This document shows positions 35,546 to 44,910 of a stretch of DNA of 64,000 bases, one piece after another (positions within the stretch are counted from its first letter, which is position 1; every line of letters begins with the position of its first letter). Both the position numbers and the translations under genes were made by a program. This DNA comes from Xaviernesmea oryzae (GTDB taxonomy: Bacteria; Pseudomonadota; Alphaproteobacteria; Rhizobiales; Rhizobiaceae). The stretch lies in assembly GCF_900109605.1 (NCBI RefSeq), contig NZ_FOAM01000007.1:186001-250000 (forward strand). The letters are read 5' to 3'. Below the pieces are notes generated by a model that had not been told where the DNA came from, made no database searches, and saw only the letters and a list, made by a program, of their open reading frames with translations.

Positions 35546-37843
35546 TCAGTGCCGCCGTCCCACACCGCGCAGAAGCAGCGTGGTGATCAGGCCGAGCGCG
35601 GCGAAGGCGACCAGGAAGAGCAGGGCGAAAGACAGGATGTTCGTGGACATCCAGTTGGCGGCAATCAGGCGCCAGCCGGTAATCGAGAAGGGCTGCGTGC
35701 TGGCCAGCACCACCTTGCGCGGCGCCACCGTCTCCATCAGTGCGCGGCGGCTGTCATAGGCGGCGATGCGTCCGTTGACGCGGCTCCAGGTGCCGGGCTC
35801 GATCAGCGTGGAGAGACCCTTCTCAAGCGCTGCGGGGGTGGGTGCCGTCGCCAGCGTCCAGGTGCCCTTTCCGTCGGGCGCTTCCATCTGCGCCAGCAGA
35901 ATGTCGGCGGCACCAGGCGGCTGGTAGCGGAGGTCTTCGCGCGGAAGCACGGCGAGCGAGGCGAGCGACAGGTCGAAATTGCGCCGCAGCCAGCCGTCGA
36001 CGGTTTCGGCCCGATCCATCCAGCTGCCGTTCGACACCTTGCCGCGCCAGCTGTCGATGGCGTTGGCCGTACCGTCGGTCGGTTGCGCCTTGCCGCCTGC
36101 CCAGGCCGTGCCGGCCGCAGGGGCGAGGCCCATTTGCGCAACGAGCGGTGGCGGCAGCTGCGGCAGGGCGCCGACGACGAGTGCGTCGCGGCCCTCCAGC
36201 GCATTGGCAGCGCCCACGGTTTCGACCGGGAATGCATGGCCGGCGGCCGCGCTCAGCTGGCCCACCAGCGTTGCGGCGGCAGAGAGCGTTTCCGGGCTCG
36301 GCCGGTCGACATAAAGGGCAGTCGGCCGTGGCTGGGTCTCGCCATAGGGCGCGCCCATGCCGGCCGTTGCGGCCAGGTTGGGCCAGTTCGCGGCGCGACC
36401 GAAGTCCGGCATGCGGAATTCGCTCGTATCGAATAGCGCGAAGCGCGGCGTCGTCTGCGCGGGCGTGCCGGTGGAGCAGACATCGTCTTGATCGGTCAGC
36501 AGCACCGCTTCGATCGCCACCGTATTCAGGCCGGGGACGAAGTGGCGCATGGTCACGCGGATCGGCACATGGCGCAGAAGGCCCCCGCCCTGGGTCGTCA
36601 GCGGCGCGGTGGTGGCGATGTTGCCATTGACATAGATGTTGATCCGGCTGCCGGGCAGGACATTGGCGGCATAGGCGGCATCGAGCAGCAGCTCGGCCTC
36701 GCCATAGGCGCTGGCGTAGAAATCGTACGGCAGGCCGACCGTGAAGTCGGTGCGCAGCCTGCGGCCTGAAAATTCCGTGGTGGCAATGCCGAGGCGCGAC
36801 AGCGGCAGGGCGGTCTTGCCGGTGATGACAGGCGCGTTGGGCAGGCGCCAGCTGGCGGTCGACAGGCTGTGTCGCTCACCCTCGGATTGTGCCTGCGTGG
36901 CCAGCCGTTCGGTGGCCGCCTGCACCGCCTGCGGCGTCGGCCCGCTGACGACGAGCGCGCTGGCCGGGCTTTCCGGCAGCGGCATGAAGGCGAGCGTCGG
37001 CGCGGTCGCTGCTTCGGGTGGCAGGCCGGGCGCAAGTTTTGCCAATTCGCTCTGCGTGCCGAGCAGCACGGTCAGGCCGCCGGCCCCCTGGCTCCGCGGC
37101 AGCGCGCTCTGCACGGTGAAGGCCTGGCCACCCATGCGCAGAGCCAGCCCTTGGGCCACACGCATGAGCCCATCGGCCCGGCTGGGATTGCCCAAGGCGG
37201 GCGCGACGATGGTGATCTTGGTATGGCCCGTCTGGTCCGGACTGACGGCAGCCAGATCCTCCAGCCGCAGAAGCCGCCCAGCCACCGGCGTGGAGAAGCC
37301 GATGAAGCTCTGATCCGGCTGAATGTCGGTCCAAAGGTCGAAGGTAGACTGGACGGTGCAATCCGTGCGGTGGCGCTGCGTGCCCGTAAGCGTCACGATA
37401 TTCGGCCCGGCCTGCATGAGCCCTGCGGGCAGCGGCAGGGCCAGGTTGACGACGCCCTCGGGCGCGGCGATCGGGGTGTCGCCCACCTGCACATTGTTGA
37501 TGCTCAGGGACAGGCGTGAGTTTTCCGGCGCCACGACGATCGCGTTCTGATAGGCGAGCGTGATGGAGTTGGCGGCTGCGGCCTGCTCGGCCGTCAGCGT
37601 CACCGTGAAGCTGCGCTGGTCCTGCTCGCCCGCCAGGCGCAGCGTGCCTTGCGGAAGAAAGGGCCGGCGCGTGCCGCGCGGATCCAGAACGGGCGCGGCC
37701 GGCGCAGGCGCGACGAAGGCCTTCGCCGCAGGCTTGGCATCCGGCTTGCGTTCGCCGGACATGTCAAAGGGCGTCGCTTCCTGGGCCGCCAGCGTGGCAG
37801 GCAGGGCAGCAGCGAAGAGGCAGGCGAGAAGGGTGCGCTTCAT
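35546..37843 (-). CDS. bcsB: Cellulose synthase periplasmic subunit BcsB (CelB)
   Basis: This 765-residue protein forms the periplasmic partner of BcsA and guides the emerging glucan. The signal peptide is RTLLACLFAAALPATLAAQ. Two carbohydrate-binding/flavodoxin-like repeats follow, and the C-terminal transmembrane anchor (ILSFALLFLVAFAALGLITTL), which docks on BcsA, is at the end. The start at 37843 lies five bases after the bcsA stop. The longer frame upstream overlaps bcsA and is not used. Confidence 0.93.
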   Translation of the reverse strand: MKRTLLACLFAAALPATLAAQEATPFDMSGERKPDAKPAAKAFVAPAPAAPVLDPRGTRRPFLPQGTLRLAGEQDQRSFTVTLTAEQAAAANSITLAYQNAIVVAPENSRLSLSINNVQVGDTPIAAPEGVVNLALPLPAGLMQAGPNIVTLTGTQRHRTDCTVQSTFDLWTDIQPDQSFIGFSTPVAGRLLRLEDLAAVSPDQTGHTKITIVAPALGNPSRADGLMRVAQGLALRMGGQAFTVQSALPRSQGAGGLTVLLGTQSELAKLAPGLPPEAATAPTLAFMPLPESPASALVVSGPTPQAVQAATERLATQAQSEGERHSLSTASWRLPNAPVITGKTALPLSRLGIATTEFSGRRLRTDFTVGLPYDFYASAYGEAELLLDAAYAANVLPGSRINIYVNGNIATTAPLTTQGGGLLRHVPIRVTMRHFVPGLNTVAIEAVLLTDQDDVCSTGTPAQTTPRFALFDTSEFRMPDFGRAANWPNLAATAGMGAPYGETQPRPTALYVDRPSPETLSAAATLVGQLSAAAGHAFPVETVGAANALEGRDALVVGALPQLPPPLVAQMGLAPAAGTAWAGGKAQPTDGTANAIDSWRGKVSNGSWMDRAETVDGWLRRNFDLSLASLAVLPREDLRYQPPGAADILLAQMEAPDGKGTWTLATAPTPAALEKGLSTLIEPGTWSRVNGRIAAYDSRRALMETVAPRKVVLASTQPFSITGWRLIAANWMSTNILSFALLFLVAFAALGLITTLLLRGVGRRH

Positions 37844-37848
37844 GGGGA

Positions 37849-40041
37849 TCACCGTGCCTTTGCCGCCACGACAGGCATTTTCGGGCGGATCGTGCCGAAG
37901 CCGCGCGTGAAGTAGTAGAGACCGCGGCCCGTCTGGTAGAGCGCAATGCCGAGGAAACTGATGGTGCCGCGGATGAGGCCCGGATTTTTCCGCCTGCCCA
38001 TCTGGAATTCGCTCCATTGCGAGGAATTGACGAACATCAGATCGGCGATCAGGCGGTGGTCCATGGCAGATTGCGGCGCAAAGGTGCAACCAAGGCTGAT
38101 GGATTCACCCTCGCCCTTGCTGCTGCGGACGATATTGACCGACATGGTGTCCGGCACGCCCTCGCTGTAGGGAATGACGCGGATCTTCTCCAGGCCGCCG
38201 GTCGCAAGCGGCTTCAAGGTCTTGTCGTAGACATGGACCAGCATGCCATTGACGGACACGTTCTCGATGACGGCGGGGTACCAGGTCTCGCCGACCTGGA
38301 ACTCGCAGCGGCGCTTGACCTTGACGCGGCGGGCGGCCGACTTGTCGCCCCGCTCCGTGACGGCGCCGAGCGCGCAGCCGGCGAAGATCAGGTTCAGCAG
38401 GTTCCAGCCGCCGACGACGAGCGTCACATCGGCCTTGGCCGGTTCGGCATAGTAGCGATAGACGACCATCACCATGGCGGCGATCAGCACAGCGAAGATG
38501 ATGAAGAACGGCAGGGCGATTTCCGACAGGCGGCTCTCGGCAATCGACTCATCCTTCGCGGTCACCTTGAAGGTCGGCTTGCTGGGATTGAGCAGCACCG
38601 AGATCACGGCGGGAAGCAGGTGGATCGTATGAGCATATTCATAAAGCTCGGAGATCCAGGGCCAGCGATAGCGGCCGTAGAGATAGTTCTGCATCAGCAG
38701 GTTCACGAGCATGTACGTCATCGTATAGGCGAAGAACTCGCCGCCGGACCCGACGAAGATTTCCAGATCGAAGAAGAGGTAGAACAGCGGCGCGATGAGG
38801 AACATCATGCGCGGGAAAGGGAACAGCCAGAACAGCGTCGACGACATGTAGCAAAGCCGCTGGGCAAGCGTCAGGCCGCTCTTGAAGATCGGCAGGCGAA
38901 AGATGAGGATCTGCATCATGCCCTGGGCCCAGCGCGAGCGCTGGCCGATGAAGCTGGCGAAGGTGGCCGGCTGGAGGCCGGCGATCAGCGGCTTGTCGAC
39001 ATAGACGCTGTTCCAGCCGCGCGAATGCAAGGCGAGAGCGGTCTCGCAATCCTCGGTGATGCTGATGCCGGAGAAGCCATCGGTTTCCTCCAGCGCCTGG
39101 CGCCGGAGAATGGCGGCCGAGCCGCAGAAGAACGAGGCGTTCCACTTGTCCAGGCCGCGCTGGATCAGGCCGTAGAACATTTCGTTTTCGCTCGGCATAT
39201 GGCCGAAGGTGTTGAGATTGCGCTCGATCGGATCGGGGTTGAGGAAGAAGTGAGGCGTCTGCACCAGGAAGAGGCGCGGGTCCTCCTCGAAATACCCGAC
39301 CGTCTCCTGCAGGAAATCGCGCGCCGGAGCGTGGTCGGCGTCGAAGACCACGACCAGCTCGCCCTTGGAATGTTTGAGGCCGTTGTTGAGGTTGCCGGCC
39401 TTGGCATGTTCGTTACGCTCGCGCGTGAGATAGTTGACGCCCAGATCGGCGGCGAGCTTGCTCAGTTCGGCATAGCGCCGCTCGGCGGCTTTTGCGGAAG
39501 GTACGTCGGACACCGAGCGCTTCTGAACCGTGCCGCCATCGTCAAGCAGCCAGATCGTCAGCTTTTCAGCCGGGTAGTCCATGTTCTTGGCGGCCGCTAG
39601 CGTGTTGGCGAGCAGCTGGGCATCCTCGTTATAGGTCGGCACGAAAACGTCGACATGCGGCTGATAGGCCGTGTTGGCCGTGCGCTTCTTCTTCTCCGGC
39701 AGCGGCATGGAGACGAGGAACAGGCTGAGCGCCAGCATGGCGACGCTGTACATCTCCACGAGATAGAGCAGGAAGCCGGGAATGAAGTTCTCAAGCTGGT
39801 TCACCGGCGGCAGCGTATTGGTCGTGCGCCAGTAGACATAGCGCAGCACGATCGCCGTGCCGAAGCCCAGCCCGATCAGCCGCCAGTTTCCTTCCGCCTT
39901 GCAGACCTTCAGCACCGCGAGCAGCGCCATGCAGCAGAAGGCCGCGACCAGATGGGTCGACAGGCTTACCGGCAGTGTCACCAGCGTGAGCACGAACAGG
40001 GACACGAGCATCCAGATGAAAATGGTGACCGCCTTGGCCAT
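37849..40041 (-). CDS. bcsA: Cellulose synthase catalytic subunit BcsA (CelA) with PilZ domain
   Basis: This inner-membrane family-2 glycosyltransferase of 730 residues polymerises UDP-glucose into beta-1,4-glucan. Catalytic motifs are complete: LLDDGG, VVFDADHAP (DxD), SITEDCET (TED) and the QRSRW of IGQRSRWAQG. The C-terminal PilZ domain starts near residue 571 with RRVKVKRRCEF and contains ENVSVNG, so it should be activated by cyclic di-GMP. Membrane helices flank the catalytic domain. The ATG at 40041 gives the usual length; in-frame ATGs at 40089 and 40134 would add basic residues of doubtful origin. Confidence 0.95.
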   Translation of the reverse strand: MAKAVTIFIWMLVSLFVLTLVTLPVSLSTHLVAAFCCMALLAVLKVCKAEGNWRLIGLGFGTAIVLRYVYWRTTNTLPPVNQLENFIPGFLLYLVEMYSVAMLALSLFLVSMPLPEKKKRTANTAYQPHVDVFVPTYNEDAQLLANTLAAAKNMDYPAEKLTIWLLDDGGTVQKRSVSDVPSAKAAERRYAELSKLAADLGVNYLTRERNEHAKAGNLNNGLKHSKGELVVVFDADHAPARDFLQETVGYFEEDPRLFLVQTPHFFLNPDPIERNLNTFGHMPSENEMFYGLIQRGLDKWNASFFCGSAAILRRQALEETDGFSGISITEDCETALALHSRGWNSVYVDKPLIAGLQPATFASFIGQRSRWAQGMMQILIFRLPIFKSGLTLAQRLCYMSSTLFWLFPFPRMMFLIAPLFYLFFDLEIFVGSGGEFFAYTMTYMLVNLLMQNYLYGRYRWPWISELYEYAHTIHLLPAVISVLLNPSKPTFKVTAKDESIAESRLSEIALPFFIIFAVLIAAMVMVVYRYYAEPAKADVTLVVGGWNLLNLIFAGCALGAVTERGDKSAARRVKVKRRCEFQVGETWYPAVIENVSVNGMLVHVYDKTLKPLATGGLEKIRVIPYSEGVPDTMSVNIVRSSKGEGESISLGCTFAPQSAMDHRLIADLMFVNSSQWSEFQMGRRKNPGLIRGTISFLGIALYQTGRGLYYFTRGFGTIRPKMPVVAAKAR

Positions 40042-40186
40042 GAGCTTGGGTTTCCTGTTCGCAGATCCGCGGAAGATTGATCGCCGCATTGCAGGGCCGA
40101 CCAGCGATCGCCGGAGCCTGCGTTGCGTCAGCATTGAGGCACGCAGACATTGAAATTTGGTTGTACCGCACCCAGGACTCGCGAAT

Positions 40187-40210
40187 TTCTGAAAGTATTT
40201 GCTTTCAGAA
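40187..40210 (-). other. Hairpin between bcsN and bcsA
   Basis: TTCTGAAAG (40187-40195) and CTTTCAGAA (40202-40210) form a perfect 9-bp stem with a six-base loop, in the 191-base gap after bcsN. No T-run follows on the minus strand, so it may be an RNA processing or stability element that sets the ratio of BcsN to BcsA. Confidence 0.5.
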
Positions 40211-40232
40211 GGTGCCTGGAGGCGGGATTTTC

Positions 40233-41345
40233 TTAAGGGCCGGCACAGGCGGCGCCGGTGATGGCGCAAGGGGCGGCCGGAATGACGGGTGCCGCCGGGA
40301 TGACGGGCGCGGCTGCCGGCGAGCCCATGGACACACTCGGTGCCGGCGGATTGGTCGAGATGCCGACAGTGCGCGCTTCTGCCGCCTTGTCGGCCGGCTG
40401 CGGCAGAATGGGCGCGGGAATGGTGACGGCGGGCAGAGCGGTGGCGGCAGGGGGCGCCAGCACCGGCAGAGCGGTTTCACTCATCCGGGCTGCCGGCTGT
40501 TGCAGCGCTGCCGGCTCCGTCACGCCGCTATCGACCGGTGCGGCGATGGCGGCGATGCGAGCGCGGCGGCGGGGGGCAGCCGCAGGCTCCGGCGAGACGG
40601 CACTGTCGCCTGCGGGCAGACTGTAGATCGGCTTGCCCACCTGGCCGATGCGCGGATCGGGCGCGGGCAATGGGCCATAGGGGTTCCAGCGCGGATGAGC
40701 GAAGCCGCCAGCCAGCGTGTAGTGATACATGACCGAAAGAAGCCCGGCGCGCGAGCCGTTGCGCTCGCAGAGCCGCAGCCGGGTACGGATCATGCCGAGA
40801 TCGTTGACGGCATTGCGCGCATGTTCAGACGAGCTGATCTGCTGCCAGGCATAGAGGCAGGCATCGCCGCTGCGGCTGTCGACGCCATAGGCGTAGGCAA
40901 AGGCGCCATAGCCGTTCTGCTGGTAGGTGGCGGCGATGCTCATGCGCATGTTCGGGAACTGGGCGCGCAGGTCGCGTGCCATGCTTGCCGTGGTAAAGCC
41001 TGACAGCGACAGGCTTTCGCCCCCGGCAAAGCCAGACGCGGCCGGGCCGAAGAATTGCACCTTGAGATAGTTCTCGCCCGGCGTCGCCGTCGAGGTTTCG
41101 AGCAGAATGTCCTGCTGAACCGCATTGGAATAGTTACGCTCGACGACGCTGACGATCGACGGACCTCCCGGCGGCGGAAAGGCCATGGCCTTCTCGCGGG
41201 CGACCTCGGTCGGTGCGGCGTTCATCTTCAGCCCGCCGGGCGTGCCGCAGGCGGAAAGCGTAACCGATATCAACCCCAGCAGCATCGGGCTGAGCAGGGC
41301 GGTCTGAAGATTTTGACGGCTTTTCTGACGACTCACGAAGCTCAC
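40233..41345 (-). CDS. bcsN: Cellulose biosynthesis lipoprotein BcsN
   Basis: This 370-residue protein starts the rhizobial type III bcs operon. It has a lipoprotein signal with the lipobox LSAC (residues 30-33). The conserved BcsN core follows (EKAMAFPPPGGPSIVSVVER, VKFFGPAASG-like VQFFGPAASG, CLYAWQQI), then a long Pro/Ala-rich C-terminal tail (about 240-370) that looks disordered. The molecular role of BcsN is not known. A GTG start at 41345 is used; a second GTG three codons later is possible. The 41346-41622 gap upstream is AT-rich and should contain the operon promoter. Confidence 0.87.
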   Translation of the reverse strand: MSFVSRQKSRQNLQTALLSPMLLGLISVTLSACGTPGGLKMNAAPTEVAREKAMAFPPPGGPSIVSVVERNYSNAVQQDILLETSTATPGENYLKVQFFGPAASGFAGGESLSLSGFTTASMARDLRAQFPNMRMSIAATYQQNGYGAFAYAYGVDSRSGDACLYAWQQISSSEHARNAVNDLGMIRTRLRLCERNGSRAGLLSVMYHYTLAGGFAHPRWNPYGPLPAPDPRIGQVGKPIYSLPAGDSAVSPEPAAAPRRRARIAAIAAPVDSGVTEPAALQQPAARMSETALPVLAPPAATALPAVTIPAPILPQPADKAAEARTVGISTNPPAPSVSMGSPAAAPVIPAAPVIPAAPCAITGAACAGP

Positions 41346-41622
41346 CCACCAGAGAATCAGGTTCTTTGAGGGTGATTTTCGATTTTTATGGTTAACAGAT
41401 TCTTACCCGCACCCTGCTGGCGGTCATGTTTTCTTAACGATCAGGGAAAACCGTATGCTCACTTAAGTTTCGGGCAAGATCGATCTCCGCCGCTCGTCTA
41501 CCGAGCAAAACGCCCTTCTCCCGCGCCTAAACTCGCTCTTTCGCGCATCACGAGGCAGACCATCTGCCTCGTGCCACATCCGTGCACCCGTCGTCTGCGT
41601 ATCCGGGTGTGTTCCGCTCGCC

Positions 41623-42207
41623 TCAGCCCAGCGAGCCGGCCGGTGCCGGCGAGGCGGCCAGGGAGGGAGAGGTCGGCTGCGTGGCGCCAGCCTTCTTGTC
41701 GCGGCTGACATTGCGCGCTGCCTCGATGCCCTTGGGAAAGCCGCTGCGATCGCCATAGTCGCGGCCGCGCCCGGATGGGCGGGCCCGCTCACTGGCCAGT
41801 GCCTTGGCCACCATGACATCGACAAGGGTGATGCCGACGACCATCGCCAGAGCGGCGGCGGCATTGCCGCGGCGATAATTGTCGGGCCGCAGCGCCGCCA
41901 TCAGCACGGCGATATCGAGCCCGTCACCGGCCACGCGCGATTTGACCCCCATCTCCTTTTCGGTCGAAAGCGTCATCATGCCGCTGAAGATTTCGCGCAG
42001 GCCGACAGCGCGGATCAGCGGCGCGTGGCCATACAGCCCGAGCCCCCGCGACAGCCGACGGGCGGCGAAGAGCTCGGTCAGCCCGAGCCCGATCGAGAAC
42101 CAGCCAAGCCCCTTGGCAAGCCGTTCCGCGCCCGTTTGCGCGGTCGGACCTGTGGAGAGGATCTTCGGATCGCCCTTGGGGCGGGTGAGATTGGACAGGA
42201 AGGCCAT
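41623..42207 (-). CDS. Hypothetical membrane protein, operon partner of the alcohol dehydrogenase
   Basis: This 194-residue protein has about three hydrophobic stretches (LGWFSIGLGLTELFAAR; LDIAVLMAALR; AALAMVVGITLVDVMVA) and a polar, probably disordered C-terminal tail. It resembles small membrane proteins that often follow zinc alcohol dehydrogenases in rhizobia, but no function is known. GAGGAGAG precedes the ATG, and the dehydrogenase stop is only 12 bases upstream, so the two are co-transcribed. Confidence 0.75.
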   Translation of the reverse strand: MAFLSNLTRPKGDPKILSTGPTAQTGAERLAKGLGWFSIGLGLTELFAARRLSRGLGLYGHAPLIRAVGLREIFSGMMTLSTEKEMGVKSRVAGDGLDIAVLMAALRPDNYRRGNAAAALAMVVGITLVDVMVAKALASERARPSGRGRDYGDRSGFPKGIEAARNVSRDKKAGATQPTSPSLAASPAPAGSLG

Positions 42208-42219
42208 GGTCTTCTCTCC

Positions 42220-43395
42220 TCAGGGCTTGAGCACGACTTTAATGCAGTTGTCCTGCTTGTTGCGGAATATCTTGTACATCTCGGGCCCCTCCTCCAGTTT
42301 GGTGGTGTGGGTGATGACGAAGGACGGGTCGATCTGCCCCTCCTCGATGCGCCGGACGAGGTCTGCCGCAAAGCGGTTCACATGGGTCTGGCCCATGCGG
42401 AAGGTCAGCCCCTTGTTCATCGCCGCGCCCATCGGGATCTTGTCCACCAGGCCGGAATAGACGCCGGGAATGGAGACGATGCCGCCAGGGCGGCAGACAT
42501 AGATGATCTCGCGCAGCACATGCGGCCGGTCGTTCTCCATCATCACCATTTGCTTGGCGCGGTCGAGAAAGCTGTCGGGATGGCTTATCGAGACGTGGCT
42601 TTCCAGGCCGACCGCGTCGATGCACTTTTCCGGCCCCTTGCCCGCCGTCAGTTGCTTCAAGCGTTCGAGAACGCTTTCTTCGCGGAAGTTGATCGGAATG
42701 GCGCCGCCGGCCTCGGCCATGGACAGGCGCTCCTCCAGGCAGTCGATGGCGATCACCTGCCTGGCGCCGAGCAGGATTGCGCTACGGATCGCCATCTGAC
42801 CCACAGGACCGCAGCCCCAAATCGCCACCGTATCGGTCGGCTCGATGTCGCAATGGACGGCAGCCTGCCAGCCGGTCGGCAGGATATCGCTCAAAAACAG
42901 CGCCTGCTCGTCACTCATGCTGTCGGGCACCTTGATGTGGGTGCTGTCGGCATAGGGTACGCGCAGATATTCCGCCTGGCCGCCGGGATAGCCGCCGGTC
43001 AGATGGGTGTAGCCGAACAGGCCGGCCGTGGTGTGGCCGAAGACCTTTTCGGCCAGATCCTTGCGCCGGTTGGTGCGCTCGCAGACGGAGAAATTGCCGC
43101 GTTTGCACTGGTCGCATTCGCCGCAGGTGATGGTGAAGGGAATGACGACGCGGTCGCCCTTCTTCAGCTTGCCGTTGACGCCGGAGCCGACCTCCACGAC
43201 TTCGCCCATGGTCTCATGGCCCATGATGTCGCCAGGCATCATGCCCGGAACGAAATTGTGGAAGAGATGCAGGTCGGAGCCGCAGATGGCGCAGCTCGTC
43301 ACCTTGATGATCGCGTCGCGGGGATGTTCGATCTCCGGATCGGACACCGAATCGCAGCGTATGTCTTCCTTGCCGTGCCAGACGAGTGCGCGCAT
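42220..43395 (-). CDS. Zinc-dependent alcohol dehydrogenase (formaldehyde dehydrogenase-like MDR)
   Basis: This is a cytoplasmic medium-chain dehydrogenase of 391 residues. Catalytic zinc ligands are in [11 protein letters not shown] and GHETMGEV; the structural zinc is held by the four Cys of [18 protein letters not shown] binding is by [15 protein letters not shown]. The long middle insertion and overall length match the group that includes glutathione-independent formaldehyde dehydrogenase, so it may oxidise formaldehyde or related alcohols. GGAGG lies seven bases before the ATG at 43395; the longer frame upstream has no coding character. Confidence 0.92.
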   Translation of the reverse strand: MRALVWHGKEDIRCDSVSDPEIEHPRDAIIKVTSCAICGSDLHLFHNFVPGMMPGDIMGHETMGEVVEVGSGVNGKLKKGDRVVIPFTITCGECDQCKRGNFSVCERTNRRKDLAEKVFGHTTAGLFGYTHLTGGYPGGQAEYLRVPYADSTHIKVPDSMSDEQALFLSDILPTGWQAAVHCDIEPTDTVAIWGCGPVGQMAIRSAILLGARQVIAIDCLEERLSMAEAGGAIPINFREESVLERLKQLTAGKGPEKCIDAVGLESHVSISHPDSFLDRAKQMVMMENDRPHVLREIIYVCRPGGIVSIPGVYSGLVDKIPMGAAMNKGLTFRMGQTHVNRFAADLVRRIEEGQIDPSFVITHTTKLEEGPEMYKIFRNKQDNCIKVVLKP

Positions 43396-43614
43396 GGAAA
43401 GCCTCCGGTTTGGTCTCATCGGTGCCGATGGCGGCCGTCGCGGCGGGTGCGTGAAAACATGCGGATGCGCACCAGCCCGCCGCCATGGCGGGACTGAGCG
43501 AACATGCGGGATGTCGAGAGGTTGCACGCGCAAGCGATGTTTTCTGCCGCGCTGACCAAGTCGTGAATGCCGCCTGTCAACCCATGGCTCGCGCGCGGGC
43601 GGCGTTCGTGCGGC

Positions 43615-44787
43615 TCAGACGGCGGCCTGCCGCTCCGCCAGCATGGCCACCAGCACGTCGGACTGCGAGAGGATGCCGACCAGCCGGCCGGTCTCGCCCG
43701 TGACGGGGAGATAATGCAGCCCCGCCTCGGCAAACAGCACGATTGCTTCGACGATTGCCATATCGGGCGTCACCGTGGTCACGGGCGTCGTCATGATGTC
43801 CTTTGCCGTGCCGTTGGGTGCGCTGGCGCCCTTCGATGCCAAGGCCAGCCGCTGCCCGAAGCCGATGCCTGGTTTGCCGCCGCGCCAGTCCGCCCGGTCG
43901 AGTAGATCCGTCTGGGTGACGATGCCGAGGATATAGGCGTGGTCGTCGGTGACGGGCAGCGCCTTGATATGATGGAAACGCATGAGGCGGTGCACCTCGG
44001 ACAGCGCTGTGTCGGGGGCCACGCCGACCACATCGCGCGACATCACCTGGCCGCAGCGCGTCTGCCCACTTCGCCGCCGCAGGGCCTTTAGCTCCGTACG
44101 CCGGAGGATCGTTTCGAGATCCTCGCGGTTCACGTCCAGAAACTGGCCATAGTCCTCGATGGCCGCATCGAGATCGTCTGAGGTGAAGCCGATCCGCTCG
44201 AAGGCCGGCGGGTCCTGCGTCTGGTGAGGGGTGCGGGCCGGTCGTGGCGCGTGCGGATAAACCCGGCCCGCGAGCCTGTTATAGGCGAGCGCGGCGGCCA
44301 GCAGGATGAGCGAATTGCCCAGCACCGGCCAGATCACGAAGCCAAAGCCGAGCCCGTGAATGGCCGGCCCGCCGAGAACGGCCGTCAGCGCCACGGCGCC
44401 GCTTGGCGGGTGCAGGCAGCGCAGCGCCATCATCGCCGCAATCGCCAGGCCGATCGCCAGTGCCGCAGCCGGCAGCGGCGCCGGCACGAAGAGCGCCACC
44501 GTCACGCCGATGAGCGCGGCGGAAAGATTGCCGGCGAGAAGGTTCCATGGCTGGGCGAGCGGGCTCGATGGCACGGCGAAGAGCAGCACGGCCGAGGCGC
44601 CCATCGGGGGGATCAGCGCCGGCAAGACCTCGCCGCCGATCTGGCGGCCGATCACCCCGGTGAGCAGGATGCCGACCAACGCGCCGAGGCCGGAGCGCAG
44701 GATCTCTGCCCGTGCGGTGGCGCTGCCTGAGGGGCCGAAGCCGCCAAGCCAAGAGCGCCATCCCTTTGAACTGTCCTGACCGCTCAT
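43615..44787 (-). CDS. HPP family membrane protein with two CBS domains
   Basis: This 390-residue protein combines an N-terminal HPP transmembrane domain (about 20-170, with the LHPPSGAVALTAVLGG motif that names the family) and two C-terminal CBS domains (about 240-295 and 330-385, TALSEVHRLMRFHHIKALPV and MAIVEAIVLFAEAGLHYLPV). HPP proteins are implicated in nitrite or other anion transport in plants and cyanobacteria; CBS pairs bind adenosine nucleotides and often gate transporters. The ATG at 44787 has GGGAG upstream. It is apparently a single gene. Confidence 0.9.
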   Translation of the reverse strand: MSGQDSSKGWRSWLGGFGPSGSATARAEILRSGLGALVGILLTGVIGRQIGGEVLPALIPPMGASAVLLFAVPSSPLAQPWNLLAGNLSAALIGVTVALFVPAPLPAAALAIGLAIAAMMALRCLHPPSGAVALTAVLGGPAIHGLGFGFVIWPVLGNSLILLAAALAYNRLAGRVYPHAPRPARTPHQTQDPPAFERIGFTSDDLDAAIEDYGQFLDVNREDLETILRRTELKALRRRSGQTRCGQVMSRDVVGVAPDTALSEVHRLMRFHHIKALPVTDDHAYILGIVTQTDLLDRADWRGGKPGIGFGQRLALASKGASAPNGTAKDIMTTPVTTVTPDMAIVEAIVLFAEAGLHYLPVTGETGRLVGILSQSDVLVAMLAERQAAV

Positions 44788-44910
44788 CCACGTGCTCCCT
44801 GAGCCAGCGCGGCAGATCCCGTTTGCCATGCGTCAGGCAGCGGGTAGCGCCGATGACAGGCTGCGCGCAAGTGCAAATTTTTGGCGGGCGGCCGGGCTTG
44901 CGCGCCTGTG

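Noticed and set aside
37844-38089. Upstream extension of bcsB into bcsA
   Set aside because: It would overlap the conserved C-terminus of BcsA out of frame; the signal peptide starts at 37843.
38017-39600. 527-codon plus-strand frame inside bcsA
   Set aside because: Antisense to the catalytic domain of BcsA; no ribosome site and no recognisable motif.
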